Below, piece after piece: positions 43,794 through 54,680 of a stretch of 64,000 bases of DNA. Under the pieces are notes generated by a model, which saw only the letters and a list, made by a program, of their open reading frames with translations, had not been told where the DNA came from and ran no database searches. How positions within the stretch are numbered: position 1 is the stretch's first letter; every line of letters begins with the position of its first letter. The position numbers were made by a program, and so were the translations under genes. Source of the DNA: Furcasterigmium furcatum (taxonomy: Eukaryota > Ascomycota > Sordariomycetes > Glomerellales > Plectosphaerellaceae); assembly GCA_001599815.1 (NCBI GenBank), contig BCIA01000001.1, forward strand, positions 7,376,641 to 7,440,640. The letters run 5' to 3'.

Positions 43794-45641
43794 TTTTGGT
43801 TCTGAGGGAGAGATGGATCGGACGAGGCGACGACTAGGTGTGGCTGGTGTTTGAAGCACGAAACAGACGAAATATTTAGGAGAAGATGCTGCTTGCTTCG
43901 GACAGGCGGCTACGGTGATTGTTAATGTATTAATACCACCGACATGAAATCAGGAAAGTCGCGTGGTCGTCAGTAGTAATAATACTGGCTCTCTGGTGGA
44001 CGTCCTGCCGAGACGGGGATTTCCCGATACCATGGAGCCGAGGCCGACGCTGAGCGGGGCATGTCCGTGTCTACACCCCTATCTAGAACTCCTGCGCGGA
44101 GACTACCCCGAGGCCAATCCCACTGTAAGTATCCCATGTTTGTTAGACGAAGTGGCACCTGGGAATTTCTAAGAAATAGGCCATGGAAAAAAAATGCTAG
44201 TGAGACGGCGTCCAAGTTTGCCGGGTCAGACTGGCGAGTGCAACCGCCCGTTCTGGGTCAGATGTTGATTGTGAAGAAACAGGGGACTTTTACAGGCATT
44301 GAGAACCATAGACTTCATTATCACACACTATTCTGAATCTTCGTTTGTAGTGCGTCGTCAATCATATCCGCGTTTGTCCTGGTATCCGTACCCATCTGCC
44401 GCTGCTCCGATGGACAGTTCTCGGTTTGTCGTTGCAACTCGGGAATTAGAGAGTCGGGGAGGACTTCTCAGGGGCTAGGATGAGGCGTCAATCCTAGCCG
44501 CTATTCGAGCTGTCCGCAGTATTCACGACGCGGCCTTGTCGACACAAGTCGTGATCTCTAGTCTCGAGGTGCATTTATCTACTCGGCAGAACCAAACCTC
44601 GATCTTCAAGTTCATTGTGGCGTTATGTTTGCATGTGACCGTGGCAGAACCTCGCTCCAGCCCATCCACAATGCCACCCATCCGAAGTTACCATAAATGA
44701 CCTCCCCAGTCACCTCTGGCATGGATGGGTAGGGGCAAGCGAGGTAATGCCACCGCTTTGCAGCGCTGTACGATTACCTCTGGTCCCGTTTGCCCTTGGC
44801 ACCCCGTCGAAACATCTCTTGTTATTGGACGGTAGCGTCTTCGACTTCAGTACTACCTTACCGATATCGTCCGTTTCCGGCTGTCGAGATCCTAATCGGG
44901 CCCTCCGGATCCTCTTGTTTCAGGGGCAGCGCAGGCAATAACGCCCGAGCGCCTCCACATGGCATGATCCTGACAGCAACCGGTTCGTCTCGATCTGCGC
45001 GTCAACACGGCGCGTGGGAGCATACTAGTTTGAGCTCTGTGGCAAGCAAGCCTAGCGCACTTTTGCGGCAATGCACCTAGCACCACCAGTCTCTTCCTTT
45101 TCGACCGGAGACGCTTCGTTTCTGTCACCAGGGATAAGCTGTGACAGCTTTTCACTGCAATTCTCTGGGGACGGATTGGACCCCTGTAGGCATGGGGGGC
45201 CTGCGGCCGGGTGCCCAAAAGGGTAAAGGTCTCTGGGGGTCCCGGCCTGGGCCTGGACCCCTGGATACTACCATGACGGTCTACATGAACATTCGAGGAA
45301 ACATCAGAGGCTGTTGCTCGGCCCCTATTTTGTAGAGACGGACCTCTTAAGGACACGCGGGTCGCCCCAGGATTCTTCTCTCTCAAGTATCGTCGAGACT
45401 TGTCCGTCTCGGGTGCCTCTCTTTCAACCACCATCGTTCCTTTCTCACATTCAGTCGTTTCCATCACGCGTAGCACGCAGTATACATTCGTTCTATTCAT
45501 TCGCTGGAACTTAACCTAACCATCGTCATCCTTTTACAACAATACCCCAATTCACCCGAGTCCAAACAAGACAGTCTCCAAGCGAGCCGCAGACCACAAC
45601 ACATCTGATATCCGAGAACCTTCAAACCATCTTTTTTCACA
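43794..45641. other. Gene-poor stretch, promoter of the tyrosinase gene
   Basis: About 1.85 kb with no supported gene. Pyrimidine-rich sequence from about 45380 to 45640 fits a leader for the tyrosinase. A 202-codon minus frame (44892-45500) has no motif. Confidence 0.45.
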
Positions 45642-47366
45642 ATGCGTGCCTCGCAGCTTCTGGTGTGGGGGCTTCTGGCCCTCACCACCGACGCCAAACG
45701 TCGCCACAGACGGAGGACTGCCTGTCCTCCTCGTTCCACGAGGACCTCCATCGTCCAGGTCACTGTGACCAGGGGCTCTGCTCTCCCGGTTGAGACACCG
45801 TCCGAGAGCCAAATCCTCTCCATCTCAGCCAGCGCCGACGTGTCAACCGAAGTATCGTCACAGGTCGCCTCGACCTTGATTTCTGTCGTGCAGTCTTCTT
45901 CAGTTAGTTCTTCTTCATCAGCCGCGAGCCCCGCGGCGTCCACCTTTGAGCCCACCGAGACGATCGAATCAACTCTCCCCTCAAGCTCAACCGAAGCTTC
46001 CGCGGAGGCACCATCGCCATCTTCTTCTTCAGTTGCATCATCATCATCATCATCCTCATCATCTGCCGTACTTTCCTTCTCGACAACATCTACTGCCGTC
46101 CCCGTGGCCACGAACGCCCCCCGAGCATACCCTGCCGACAGCGTGGATGACCTCCGAGACGAGAGCATCAAGAAGCTCGAGGACTACCTGGGTAGGAAGC
46201 CAGCCAACAATGGCTGCACTCTTGAGAATGTTGCCGTCCGTCGTGAATGGTATGCGTCCTTATCTCATGCCGGGCAATTACGAGCTTAACTAACCCTCCC
46301 TTAAGGTCTGATCTCTCCCTCGAGGAGCGCGAGGACTACATCAAGTCGGTCCGGTGCCTCCAGACGACACCTGCAAGGACCCCTTCAAGCGTTGCCGGCG
46401 GCGCGAAGAGCCGGTTCGACGACTTTGTCATCGCGCACATCCAGCTGACTCCGGCTGTTCACAGCACTGTACGTCAACGAGTAGCCACCGTTGTCTCAAC
46501 TGCTAACTGGCCAGGCAAACTTCCTATCGTGGCATCGGTACTTCATGTGGGCGTACGAGACCGCCCTCCGCGAAGAGTGCGGCTACAAGGGCTTCCACCC
46601 AGTGAGTGACCCGGTGTTGCCACCTGTCGAGCTAACCACTGACTTCGCTCTAACAGTACTGGAACTGGGATCGCTATGCCGCTGACCCCGAGAACTCTCC
46701 CCTGTTTAACGGCAACGCCACCAGCATCGGTGGCAACTCTGTCAGGGGCGGCTGTGTCACCACTGGTCCTTTCAAGGAGTAAGTTATGACTGAGATGTTC
46801 ATCCTGACAAGATTCTGACAACACACCAGCATGACCGTCAATGTCGGGCCAGGCAACTCTCTTCGTCACAACCCCCGCTGCCTCAAGCGCGACATCAGCC
46901 GCACCCAGGCCACCGGCACCACTGCAGACAAGACCCTGCCGCTCATCACCGGCAGCCAGAATATCGCCACCTTCCAGGACCGCTTGCAAAGCTTCAACGG
47001 CGTCCACTCCAGCGGCCACTTCACAATCGGTGGCGACCCGGGCGGTGTACGTTGCCAACCCTTTACCCCCAGCTGTAAGCTATAAGCTAACATGACCCTC
47101 AGGACATCTACGCCTCCCCCGGCGACCCGGCATTCTATCTCCACCACGCCATGGTCGATCGTGTCTGGTGGATGTGGCAGCTCCAGGACCTCGACACGCG
47201 CCTCACCGCCGTCGCTGGCCGGAACGGCCCCTTCGGCGCCGGTGGCAGCCTCGGTGCACTCAGCGATGACGTGAACCTCGGCCTCGTGGGCGAAGGCGTC
47301 TCCCTCGGGAGCTTGCTCGACACCATGGGCGGCAAGGGCGGCGAGTTCTGCTACATCTACATGTGA
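45642..47366 (+). CDS. Short-form secreted tyrosinase / catechol oxidase
   Basis: Type 3 copper enzyme that oxidises phenols and catechols. Six exons give 486 aa: 45642-46249, 46306-46468, 46515-46601, 46657-46778, 46830-47046 and 47103-47366. A signal peptide (MRASQLLVWGLLALTTDA) is followed by a basic patch and a Ser-rich low-complexity region at about 70-150, encoded partly by a TCA/ATC microsatellite near 46030-46065. The catalytic domain begins near residue 160. CuA ligands are in AHIQLTPAVH and FLSWHRYF; CuB ligands are in VHSSGHF and FYLHHAMVDRVWW. It ends soon after CuB, without the C-terminal cap of long fungal tyrosinases, so it belongs to the secreted short class (AoCO4-like). Confidence 0.92.
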
Positions 47367-47491
47367 GGCAGCTCGCGATGTGGGTGAACGGCCATGTGAT
47401 GAAGTACTTGACGATTGAGGAGGACAGACGCGGCGAAGGATATGCCGCCCCTTTAATATTTAAATTCATAATAGTAATAGGAGCTACCCAG

Positions 47492-48433
47492 TTACATGCC
47501 CACAGCAAGCCCAGCGATGCCAGCAACTGCATATGAAAGCGCGAGGCCGTGCACGGAAACCCATCGCCCAGCAGCTGCTGCCGACGGAAAGTCACCCTCG
47601 GGCTCCCGACTGCCCTCGGTCACGTTGCTGGGAGCCAGGCAGACGATCTGCGCATCCGATTGCCAGGCTGAGTCCGAGACTCTCGTGCGGCTGGTGATGA
47701 GCACCGGAACGGGCTGCCTCACGCGCAAATCATACCTGTCGAAAGAGTCTCTCGCGTCATCGCTCGGAAGCAGTCCGGACCCGACCATTGCATCGTATGA
47801 ACGGTAGTCGTCGGGGAGATCGATACCGGGGGGGCTGTCCACCGAGCACGTCGCGTCGGAGAAGTTGCTCGGCGCCGAACGCCAGAGGTAAAAGCCGCCG
47901 TCGCACCCTCCCCCGACATCAATTCGGGGGCAGCCACCGTCTCTGGGTGCCGCCGCGGACCGGACAGCGTCGATGCACGCCTCGGGGAGGATGCCACTGC
48001 AGGACTCGTTGCCGTCTCCCGGCTCCGCGTCCGAGGTCTCGTTTCGGCCCTTCATGAGGTACACGCAGTGCTCGGTGTTATTTGCCCTCTGTGAGCCGAT
48101 GAAGCTCTCGGGTACGCTCAGGAAGACAGCGAGGGTTTGCATCGTGGGCTTGCCGCCCCACCAGCTGTTCTCCCGGCGCTCGTCGATGAGGCCGTACGAG
48201 AGGTGCCATTCGTCCTGACCGGAGAGTCGGAAGGGGGTGGTGCCTGTGGAGTTGTAAAAGGCGTTTCCGCTGGCAATGGACTGGGCATGCATGCCGCAGC
48301 CAACGGGAAGCGTGGAGTTGTTTGCATCCTGGGCCCTGGCTGGCTGGACGGTGAGGACGATGATGCTGATGGCCAGCAGAGTCAGACCGTGCACTGCGCT
48401 GATAAGACAGGCAACAGCCATGATGGATTGCAT
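47492..48433 (-). CDS. Secreted cysteine-containing protein, probably GPI-anchored
   Basis: Single exon, 313 aa, ATG at 48433. A long hydrophobic N-terminus (residues about 5-34) reads as a signal peptide ending near ARA. The mature part has about nine cysteines, several N-glycosylation sequons (NNST, YNST, NNTE, NETS, NESC, NFSD), and a C-terminal hydrophobic end (LALSYAVAGIAGLAVGM) after small residues, which suits GPI attachment. I do not recognise a domain; the mid-part SWWGGKPTMQTLAVFL may be a small beta domain. It is convergent with the tyrosinase gene (125 bp between stops). Confidence 0.75.
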   Translation of the reverse strand: MQSIMAVACLISAVHGLTLLAISIIVLTVQPARAQDANNSTLPVGCGMHAQSIASGNAFYNSTGTTPFRLSGQDEWHLSYGLIDERRENSWWGGKPTMQTLAVFLSVPESFIGSQRANNTEHCVYLMKGRNETSDAEPGDGNESCSGILPEACIDAVRSAAAPRDGGCPRIDVGGGCDGGFYLWRSAPSNFSDATCSVDSPPGIDLPDDYRSYDAMVGSGLLPSDDARDSFDRYDLRVRQPVPVLITSRTRVSDSAWQSDAQIVCLAPSNVTEGSREPEGDFPSAAAAGRWVSVHGLALSYAVAGIAGLAVGM

Positions 48434-48840
48434 TGATATGCAAGCCGAACAACGATTTCCAATGGGTCAGGGAACGACCGAATCTTTGTATTTACTGCAA
48501 GGCCCTTTACTTAGTAGTAGTATGCCTAGCCAGCCTCGTCATGACGTAGATATGGAGCATGCTATGGGGTTGATCCGCAAATCCCCAAGGCCCTTGAGAA
48601 GGCCAAGACCTGCGAAGCCGTGCATCTGCCCATCAGGGTTGCTTGCCGTGGCACATCAAGGCAGAATGGGGTCCTGGAATGATGGTTTTCGTTGCAAAGC
48701 ACGCTGGTGTTTTCCCGCCACCGCAGTGACCGACTGAACCCCAACCTGCGATGGCCCACGAACAGCTGCATCAAATGGACGAACACCAAGGCTTGAGTAA
48801 GCTCCATAAATCTCTGCACTTGATTATCGACTAACAGCAT
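48434..48840. other. Intergenic, no gene seen
   Basis: Promoter of the GPI-type protein gene and 3' UTR of the enolase-superfamily gene, both on the minus strand. Confidence 0.5.
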
Positions 48841-49959
48841 TTACTGATATATGGCAACGGGTGCGCCGAGAACCTCCGTACGGACCGTAATGCCTAATCC
48901 GGGCGCTGCTGGGGCCGTCACGCGACCATTCACGACGTCGAAATCGCCGTCGGCCGTCTTGAGGGCGACAATCTCGCGGCTCTCGAGAATGCAGCGCAGG
49001 TTCCGCTCGGGAACTGTCTGGCCCATGGCGACGATGGCCGCAAAGGCGATATCAGAACCGGCAGTCTCCTGGACACTGAACGTGTACCCAGCAGCGATGC
49101 AGATGTCCCTGATCCTGCGGCACTTGGTGAGGCCGCCCAGCTTGGAGATCTTTAGGCCGATCCCTTCGACCACGTCATCTGAGATTGCCTGGATGACGGA
49201 AGGGGCATCGATGGCAAGCTCGTCAAAGATGATGGGCACATCTGTTCTGCGACGGAGCGATAGTGTCTCACGGTGTGTGGCGCAGGGAGCCTCGAAGACG
49301 AAGTCGAGATTCGCGGGAAGAAGTCGAAGGAAGCGCAGGGCAGACTCAACGGTATAACCGCCGTTGGCATCCACAATGAAGTACTCCCCGGGTTGTTGAT
49401 CCTTCAGAGCGCCAGCAACACGGGCAGCATCGATGGCGGGGTCATCGCCGACCTTGATGGAGTGCCCGAGGTAGCCCAAGGCGCGATAGTGTGCTACCTT
49501 GGCGCGAGTCTTCTCTGGGCCATCGACGGGGATCGAGTCGATGATGGGCATCTTGTAGTCGGTGCGCCCACCCAGCAGCTCACAGACCGGGAGGTTGACA
49601 CTCTTGCCGAAGATGTCCCAGCAGGCAACATCAATGGCAGTCTTTGCGTGGTCATGACCGAGAAGGACTGCGTCCATGGTGTCGTTGATGCGCTCGACAC
49701 GGCGAGGGTCGAGGCCGATCAGATGGGGAGCAATCTCAGCGATGCCGGACCGGACGCCCAGCGCATGGGCGGCGACATAGGTAGAACCGAAAGGAGTGCT
49801 CTCGCCATAACCCTCGATTCCACATTCGGTGGTAATCCTAACTATGGTGGCGTCGAAAGACTTGTACTCTCTGCCACCAGACAGGTGGTAGACGCCTCCC
49901 GAGTAGGGAAGGTCTACTTGGAAGACCTCGATCCTCGAAATCTTGATTTCCTGGGTCAT
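48841..49959 (-). CDS. Enolase-superfamily enzyme (mandelate racemase/muconate lactonizing type)
   Basis: Single exon of 372 aa; the frame opens at a TTG upstream, but the ATG at 49959 (MTQEIKISRIEVFQVDLPY) is the natural start. The capping domain is at the N-terminus. The barrel carries the metal ligands in VDANGGY (Asp), FEAPC (Glu) and FDELAID (Asp/Glu). A catalytic Lys lies in HSIKVGDD at the end of the second strand and another in KISKLGG. This set resembles cis-3-hydroxy-L-proline dehydratase and proline-betaine epimerase relatives. The true substrate (amino or hydroxy acid) cannot be read by eye. Minus-strand TATAAA at 50076-50081 precedes it. Confidence 0.88.
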   Translation of the reverse strand: MTQEIKISRIEVFQVDLPYSGGVYHLSGGREYKSFDATIVRITTECGIEGYGESTPFGSTYVAAHALGVRSGIAEIAPHLIGLDPRRVERINDTMDAVLLGHDHAKTAIDVACWDIFGKSVNLPVCELLGGRTDYKMPIIDSIPVDGPEKTRAKVAHYRALGYLGHSIKVGDDPAIDAARVAGALKDQQPGEYFIVDANGGYTVESALRFLRLLPANLDFVFEAPCATHRETLSLRRRTDVPIIFDELAIDAPSVIQAISDDVVEGIGLKISKLGGLTKCRRIRDICIAAGYTFSVQETAGSDIAFAAIVAMGQTVPERNLRCILESREIVALKTADGDFDVVNGRVTAPAAPGLGITVRTEVLGAPVAIYQ

Positions 49960-50602
49960 TTCTGTGATTTGAGGGCGCTTTTTCAAAGAATAATAGTGGT
50001 CGGAGGGTACGATAGGAAAGCTGACGCCGCCCGTCTATTGATTCCGACACTTCGAGGGCGAGACCAATATGAGGGTTTATATCAGCACCGACCTGCCGAC
50101 TCTCCTGACTCAAGCCTCGCGTCCGTCTTGAATTGACTGATTGGTTACTGAAGCTTCCCACCGGCCTGGAGGGGTGCATCTCTGGAGGTAACAAGCTGAT
50201 CGGGAAAGCCGTTGCCGTTCCTGGGGCTGGACTTGGAGCTTCGAGCCCATGGACCAGGAACCCGAGGCGGGGTCTCCACGATTTCCTCGGATCGCATCCG
50301 AAACATCGGGAAATCCGAGATCATCAGCTGGTACTCGGAGTATGGACCAACAGGACAAGCCAAGCCGTGGAGTCTGCGAGAATGCGGGATCTCCATCCCC
50401 AAAGCGGCAAAAATTGTGAGATGACGCCAATCGGTTGATTGATAATCTGAGCCACGGATACCTGCATTATTAATGATGACAGTCCATGGCCCTTTTATCA
50501 CAGGAATACTTCCCTGCCGAAGGCAAACAATACTCCGATTTACCCATGTACCCTTTGAAACCCTCGCACAGCACCTAACTCCTTTGCAAGGATTCATTTC
50601 AA
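49960..50602. other. Divergent promoter of the enolase-type and MDR genes
   Basis: The enolase-type gene reads left and the MDR gene reads right from here. A TATA box for the former is listed separately. No coding signal was seen. Confidence 0.5.
50076..50081 (-). promoter_or_regulatory. TATA box of the enolase-superfamily gene
   Basis: TATAAA on the minus strand, about 117-122 bp upstream of the ATG at 49959. Confidence 0.5.
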
Positions 50603-51796
50603 ATGGCTTCCGTGCGACCTACAACTCGCCAGTGCTGGCGCCGCACCGACGACTTCACTCCTGGCACCCCTAAGCTCAAGCTTGTGACCGAACCTCTCCC
50701 GGAAAAGCTCTCTCCGTATCAGGTTCTGATCAAGGTGCATGCTGTCGCCTTGAACTACCGCGATGCGAACATCTCGAACGGCGGAAACCCCTGGCCGATA
50801 ACACCCAATGGTGTCATCGGCAATGATGCTGCCGGCGAGGTCATCGAGGCGGGCGAGGCGGTGAGGCGCTTCAAGGTCGGCGACAGGGTGGCACCTAACA
50901 CAGACACGGAAAACATCACCGGCCGGGAATCCAAAAGATCCTGGCTTGCAGCTGACGAGGACGGCGTTCTTGCGGACTACCTTGTGTTCGATGAATGGAA
51001 GGTCGCGAAGCTGCCCTTGCATCTCAGCTGGCTTGAAGCGTCTGTTCTTCCTTGCGCTGGAGTTACCGCCTGGTCTGCCCTCAAGGGCCTTGAAGTCGGC
51101 CAGACCGCTCTCGTTCAAGGTACGTTCAGCATATCGTCCTTCCCTAGCCAGTGGTGTTTAAAAGGATCATGTGTGCAATAAGGCTGACAACGACTCATGA
51201 AGGCACGGGTGGTGTCGCCATGTTCGCCATTAAGATTGCACAGGCTGCCGGCTACCGGGTTATCTTGACCTCCTCCAGCGACGAAAAGCTTGCCAAGGCT
51301 CAGCAGCAATTCACGTCAGCTCCGATTCTAGCCGTCAACTATAAGAACCCCGCATGGCACGAGGAGGTCCTCCGCCTTACAAACGGCGAGGGCGTCGATG
51401 TCGTTCTCGAGAATGGCGGCACCGGATCTCTTGTTCAGAGTGTACGGTGCACCCGCCGCGGAGGTATCGTCAGCCAGGTCGGCTACCTTGGCAAGCAAAA
51501 CCCTGCGGACTTGGAAGAGCTTCTTCCTACTCTCATTGATAGGAGGGTCAGTCTCAGGTAAGCTCTTCAGCTCACGGCTATACCGACGGGGGCCATGACT
51601 GACTAACTTGTCATGTAGAGGCATAAATGCCGGCTCTGTTCAAGACCTCGAGGATCTCGGCACCGCCGTGTCTACCATGAGGATGGACTTCCCTGACATC
51701 ATCGACACTGTTTTCCCCTTCTCTCAATCTGAGGAGGCGCTCCAATACCTTTGGGAGGGCAAGCAAGTTGGCAAGATTGTGCTCAATTTAGATTAG
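50603..51796 (+). CDS. Medium-chain (MDR) NAD(P)-dependent oxidoreductase
   Basis: Three exons give 349 aa: 50603-51119, 51203-51557 and 51619-51796, introns 83 and 61 nt. The GroES-like N-terminal domain has VHAVALNYRDANISNG and GVIGNDAAGEVIEAG. The Rossmann part shows VTAWSALKGL, and the nucleotide-binding glycine stretch LVQGTGGVAMFAI is restored only by removing intron 1. The four-cysteine structural zinc lobe and the usual catalytic zinc ligands are not evident, so it is nearer quinone-reductase or enoyl-reductase-like MDRs than to zinc alcohol dehydrogenases. Substrate is unknown. It is divergent from the enolase-type gene. Confidence 0.9.
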
Positions 51797-51820
51797 ATTT
51801 GCAGTGTCAAGTAGCTCGAG

Positions 51821-51881
51821 GTGACGATGCCGAAGATGTCGAAAGAATCGAAGAGAAAAGATATCCCGCGTGATTCATTTT
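51821..51881. repeat. Direct repeat flanking the MFS gene, left copy
   Basis: Starts GTGACGATGCCGAAGATGTC and ends in TTCATTTT. It matches the right copy at 54083-54137 in the same orientation, apart from a handful of base changes and a 6-nt insertion. It lies 70 bp beyond the stop of the minus-strand MFS gene. Confidence 0.75.
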
Positions 51882-51951
51882 GGGCCCAGCTCCCAAGGCA
51901 GTATACTCCAAAAGGATCGTTGAACTCCCTGAAGTCGGTAATCAAAGTTTC

Positions 51952-54009
51952 TCATGCATCGGTTCTCCCCTGCTCACGGTCCCTGTTCTCAACTTTCCGG
52001 ATGTCTTTCCACCCGATGCCCCAACTCAGCAAGAAACCTACGCAAGCCAGCCCGGTGAGTAAATAAAAGACATTTCCGACCGCAGATGAATATGCAAGCT
52101 GAACCTGGTGCAGTTGCTCTGGAGAGACGATATCACTGAATCCCCTCCCTCCTGCCTCCGTGATGGCTTCGGCGTCAGCGTCGGAGATGCTCGACTCCAG
52201 GCTTGCCTCCAAGCGAGCAGAAAAGATCTGATTGGCGACGGCCAGGAAGATGGCACCGCCAAAAGTCTGGGTGAAGATGAGAAGGGCCATGGCAACGGAT
52301 ATGAGGGAGGCCGGGATGCTCGCCTGAGCCGCGATGATGGGCTATCGAGAACGCGACAGTAGTCAGACAAGAAGATCTTCGAGATTCCAGATTGCATTCG
52401 GCGCTTGAAACTTACTACTTGCATGGCGCTGCCGCGTCCAATACCCAAGATAATCTGGTACCCAATCCATTCCCCCATGCTGCTGGATGGTGTCAGAGTT
52501 GATAGCAAGCCGGAGGCGACTGCATTTAATACGGAACTGCCCACTGCCCAAGGGAGGTAATAGCCCAGCTTGCCGACTGCCCGAGTCATGGTCAGCAAGT
52601 TCACACAGGACAATAACAAGAAAACTTGCGCCAATGAGAGATATTGGTAATACTCACTTAAAACTCCGCTCAGGATCGCAGTTACGAGCTGGCTTAAGAT
52701 CGTCGGAAGTATGGAAACGCCACTGAGCATAGGGCTCACTCCCTTGGATGATTGGAAGTAGATCGGCAGGTAGTAGCTCGACAGGAGATTTGCACACATG
52801 AAGGTGACCCCCAGGAGAGTGCTGAAAGAAACGACCCGGATGCGAAAGAGTGCCAGGGGGATCATGGCGTGATCGCCCGCCTGGTGCTCCCGAACCAGGA
52901 AGAGCATGGCGGTTACCGCCGATCCGACGAAGAGGCCGATGGTTTGCGAGGAACCCCATCCAAACGAATGACTAGCATAGTCCAGAGCTAAGAGGAACAT
53001 GACAGCCGCGGGAGCAAAAAAGGCGAAACCGATAAGGTCGAAACGTTGTATGATCGATGAAGGCAGAGTGGCCGGGGGACCGTCAGATTTCCGATGTCCT
53101 GGGATCTTGGCGAGGAAGAGCATCCCAAGAGCGATACCACCGACCGGAAGATTGACGTAGAAGCCTGCACCAGCCTGTCAGCTGAAAGATCTGAGTTTAC
53201 AGAATAGTGATTGGAGGAGATCTTACACCAGCGCCACGTGGTGTACTCCGTGAAAGCACCTCCGATCAGGGGCCCTGTAACGAGACCAATTTGGGAAACT
53301 AGTACCATCAGGACTCATGAGCTCTCTTAAGGCAGGGAGTGCGGAATAATTACTCACCACCCATCACGACTCCAGTGAGGACGGGCCTCTTGCTCATGGG
53401 TGCTATCAGAGAAATGATGGTGAGAGCCCCGTTCGTCATGCCTGATGCCCCCAAGCCTTGAACGGCGCGACCGACAATGAGGACCGTCGATGAGGGAGCT
53501 AGCCCACAAATCAAAGACCCGACCTCAAACAGTGAAACGAAGCCGATGAAGAGCCATTTCACCTCGAGACTGGAATAGAGCTTCCCGGTGAGGGGTTGCA
53601 GTGCCGAGCTTTGCAATTGTGAGTACCGTGATATACAGTCAAGTCAGGGGCGAGTCCGCACCTTGCCAGCATGTAAGCCGATCCATACCATCCGACATCC
53701 CTCAAAGAGTTGAAGGCTGTTGTAATCTCCGGAATTGCCTGAAGAGAGGTTAGTAGCTGCTGTGGGTTCATGGTGATATTCCATACGTACAGTAACAATA
53801 ATGGACATGTCAAGCATTATCAGCAAACATGCTAGCGACATGGCCAGCATAACAAAAAAAAGTTTCCACCCTGATATGTATTCAGTGTCCTCTGGCGATT
53901 GGTCAATAACAGGGCTGTCCTTTTCGTTCTGCATCTCCAAAGTCGTTGAGGAGCTATGCTGAGGTCCTTGGCCTTTCTCTGCACGCGATATGAGGTGACT
54001 GGGTTGCAT
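51952..54009 (-). CDS. MFS drug:H+ antiporter, 14-TM (DHA2) type
   Basis: Seven exons give 558 aa: 53791-54009, 53662-53738, 53358-53608, 53227-53298, 52658-53164, 52416-52576 and 51952-52341; introns are 52-81 nt. Starts at MQPSHLISRAEKG. TM1 contains the family motif LDMSIIVTAIPEI. Other signs are DVGWYGSAYMLA, GRAVQGLGASG, GPLIGGAFTEYTTWRWCFYVNLP (motif C and the following loop) and GVSILPTILSQ. About 14 membrane segments can be counted. Relatives export toxins and drugs, including products of secondary-metabolite clusters. It is divergent from a Zn2Cys6 regulator, a common efflux/regulator pairing. Short direct repeats flank it. Confidence 0.9.
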
Positions 54010-54680
54010 GTCTTCCGAACGACGGAAGGGGACTCCCTGTCGGATGATGGCTTGGTGATCGGGATTCGGGTGGGATCAAGTGGTGACGATACCGAAGATG
54101 TCAAAAGGATCGGAAGATATACCGCGAGGTTCATTTTAATCAAAGAAATTCAGAAGCTCTCAGTCTAAGGAAAGAGAAGGCAATGTATATATCAATAAAT
54201 TCTCAAATTCGGCGCCAGGAAGTGTTACATGAGCGACCGGACTTCACATCTTGAACCCCGCGTTCCCAATTTCCAGTTCCGCTTCTGGCGTCTCCCACCC
54301 GACTTCGACCAATTAAAGATGAGCCTGATAGCGGGTGCTCCGGGATTCGGGCCAAACCCGGTCGTCATCATCAGCGAACTCCTGCACCTGCCCCCTGGCC
54401 CCAACTCCCTTCGACAAACAATCCCGGCGGGGTTGGCGGAAACCCTTCAGCAACAACCTTCGCGCTGCCTCAAGGATACCACCAAGGAGTCCCAGCGGAA
54501 AGCCCTTGCAGAACTTCGCCGCAGTATTCGACCACTTGTGATAGGGAACACTTCCCGCCGGGCCGGTGGAACCACGTCTTGGATGACCTCGATCCATCGC
54601 GAACGCCGACGGAATTCAGCAGCCAGTCAGGCCTCATCCTCACCACACATCGGCCGCCCGCAAAGGTCTCGTCAGATCAC
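54010..54680. other. Divergent promoter between efflux pump and regulator
   Basis: About 670 bp shared by the MFS gene (minus) and the Zn2Cys6 gene (plus). It contains the right copy of the direct repeat. Codons in frame upstream of the regulator ATG are open only from a TTG. Confidence 0.5.
54083..54137. repeat. Direct repeat flanking the MFS gene, right copy
   Basis: Starts GTGACGATACCGAAGATGTC, ends GGTTCATTTT; partner of the copy at 51821-51881. It lies 74 bp upstream of the MFS ATG. Confidence 0.75.

Noticed and set aside
49960..49986. Nine extra N-terminal residues of the enolase-type enzyme
   Set aside because: They start at TTG; the ATG at 49959 fits the family's N-terminus.
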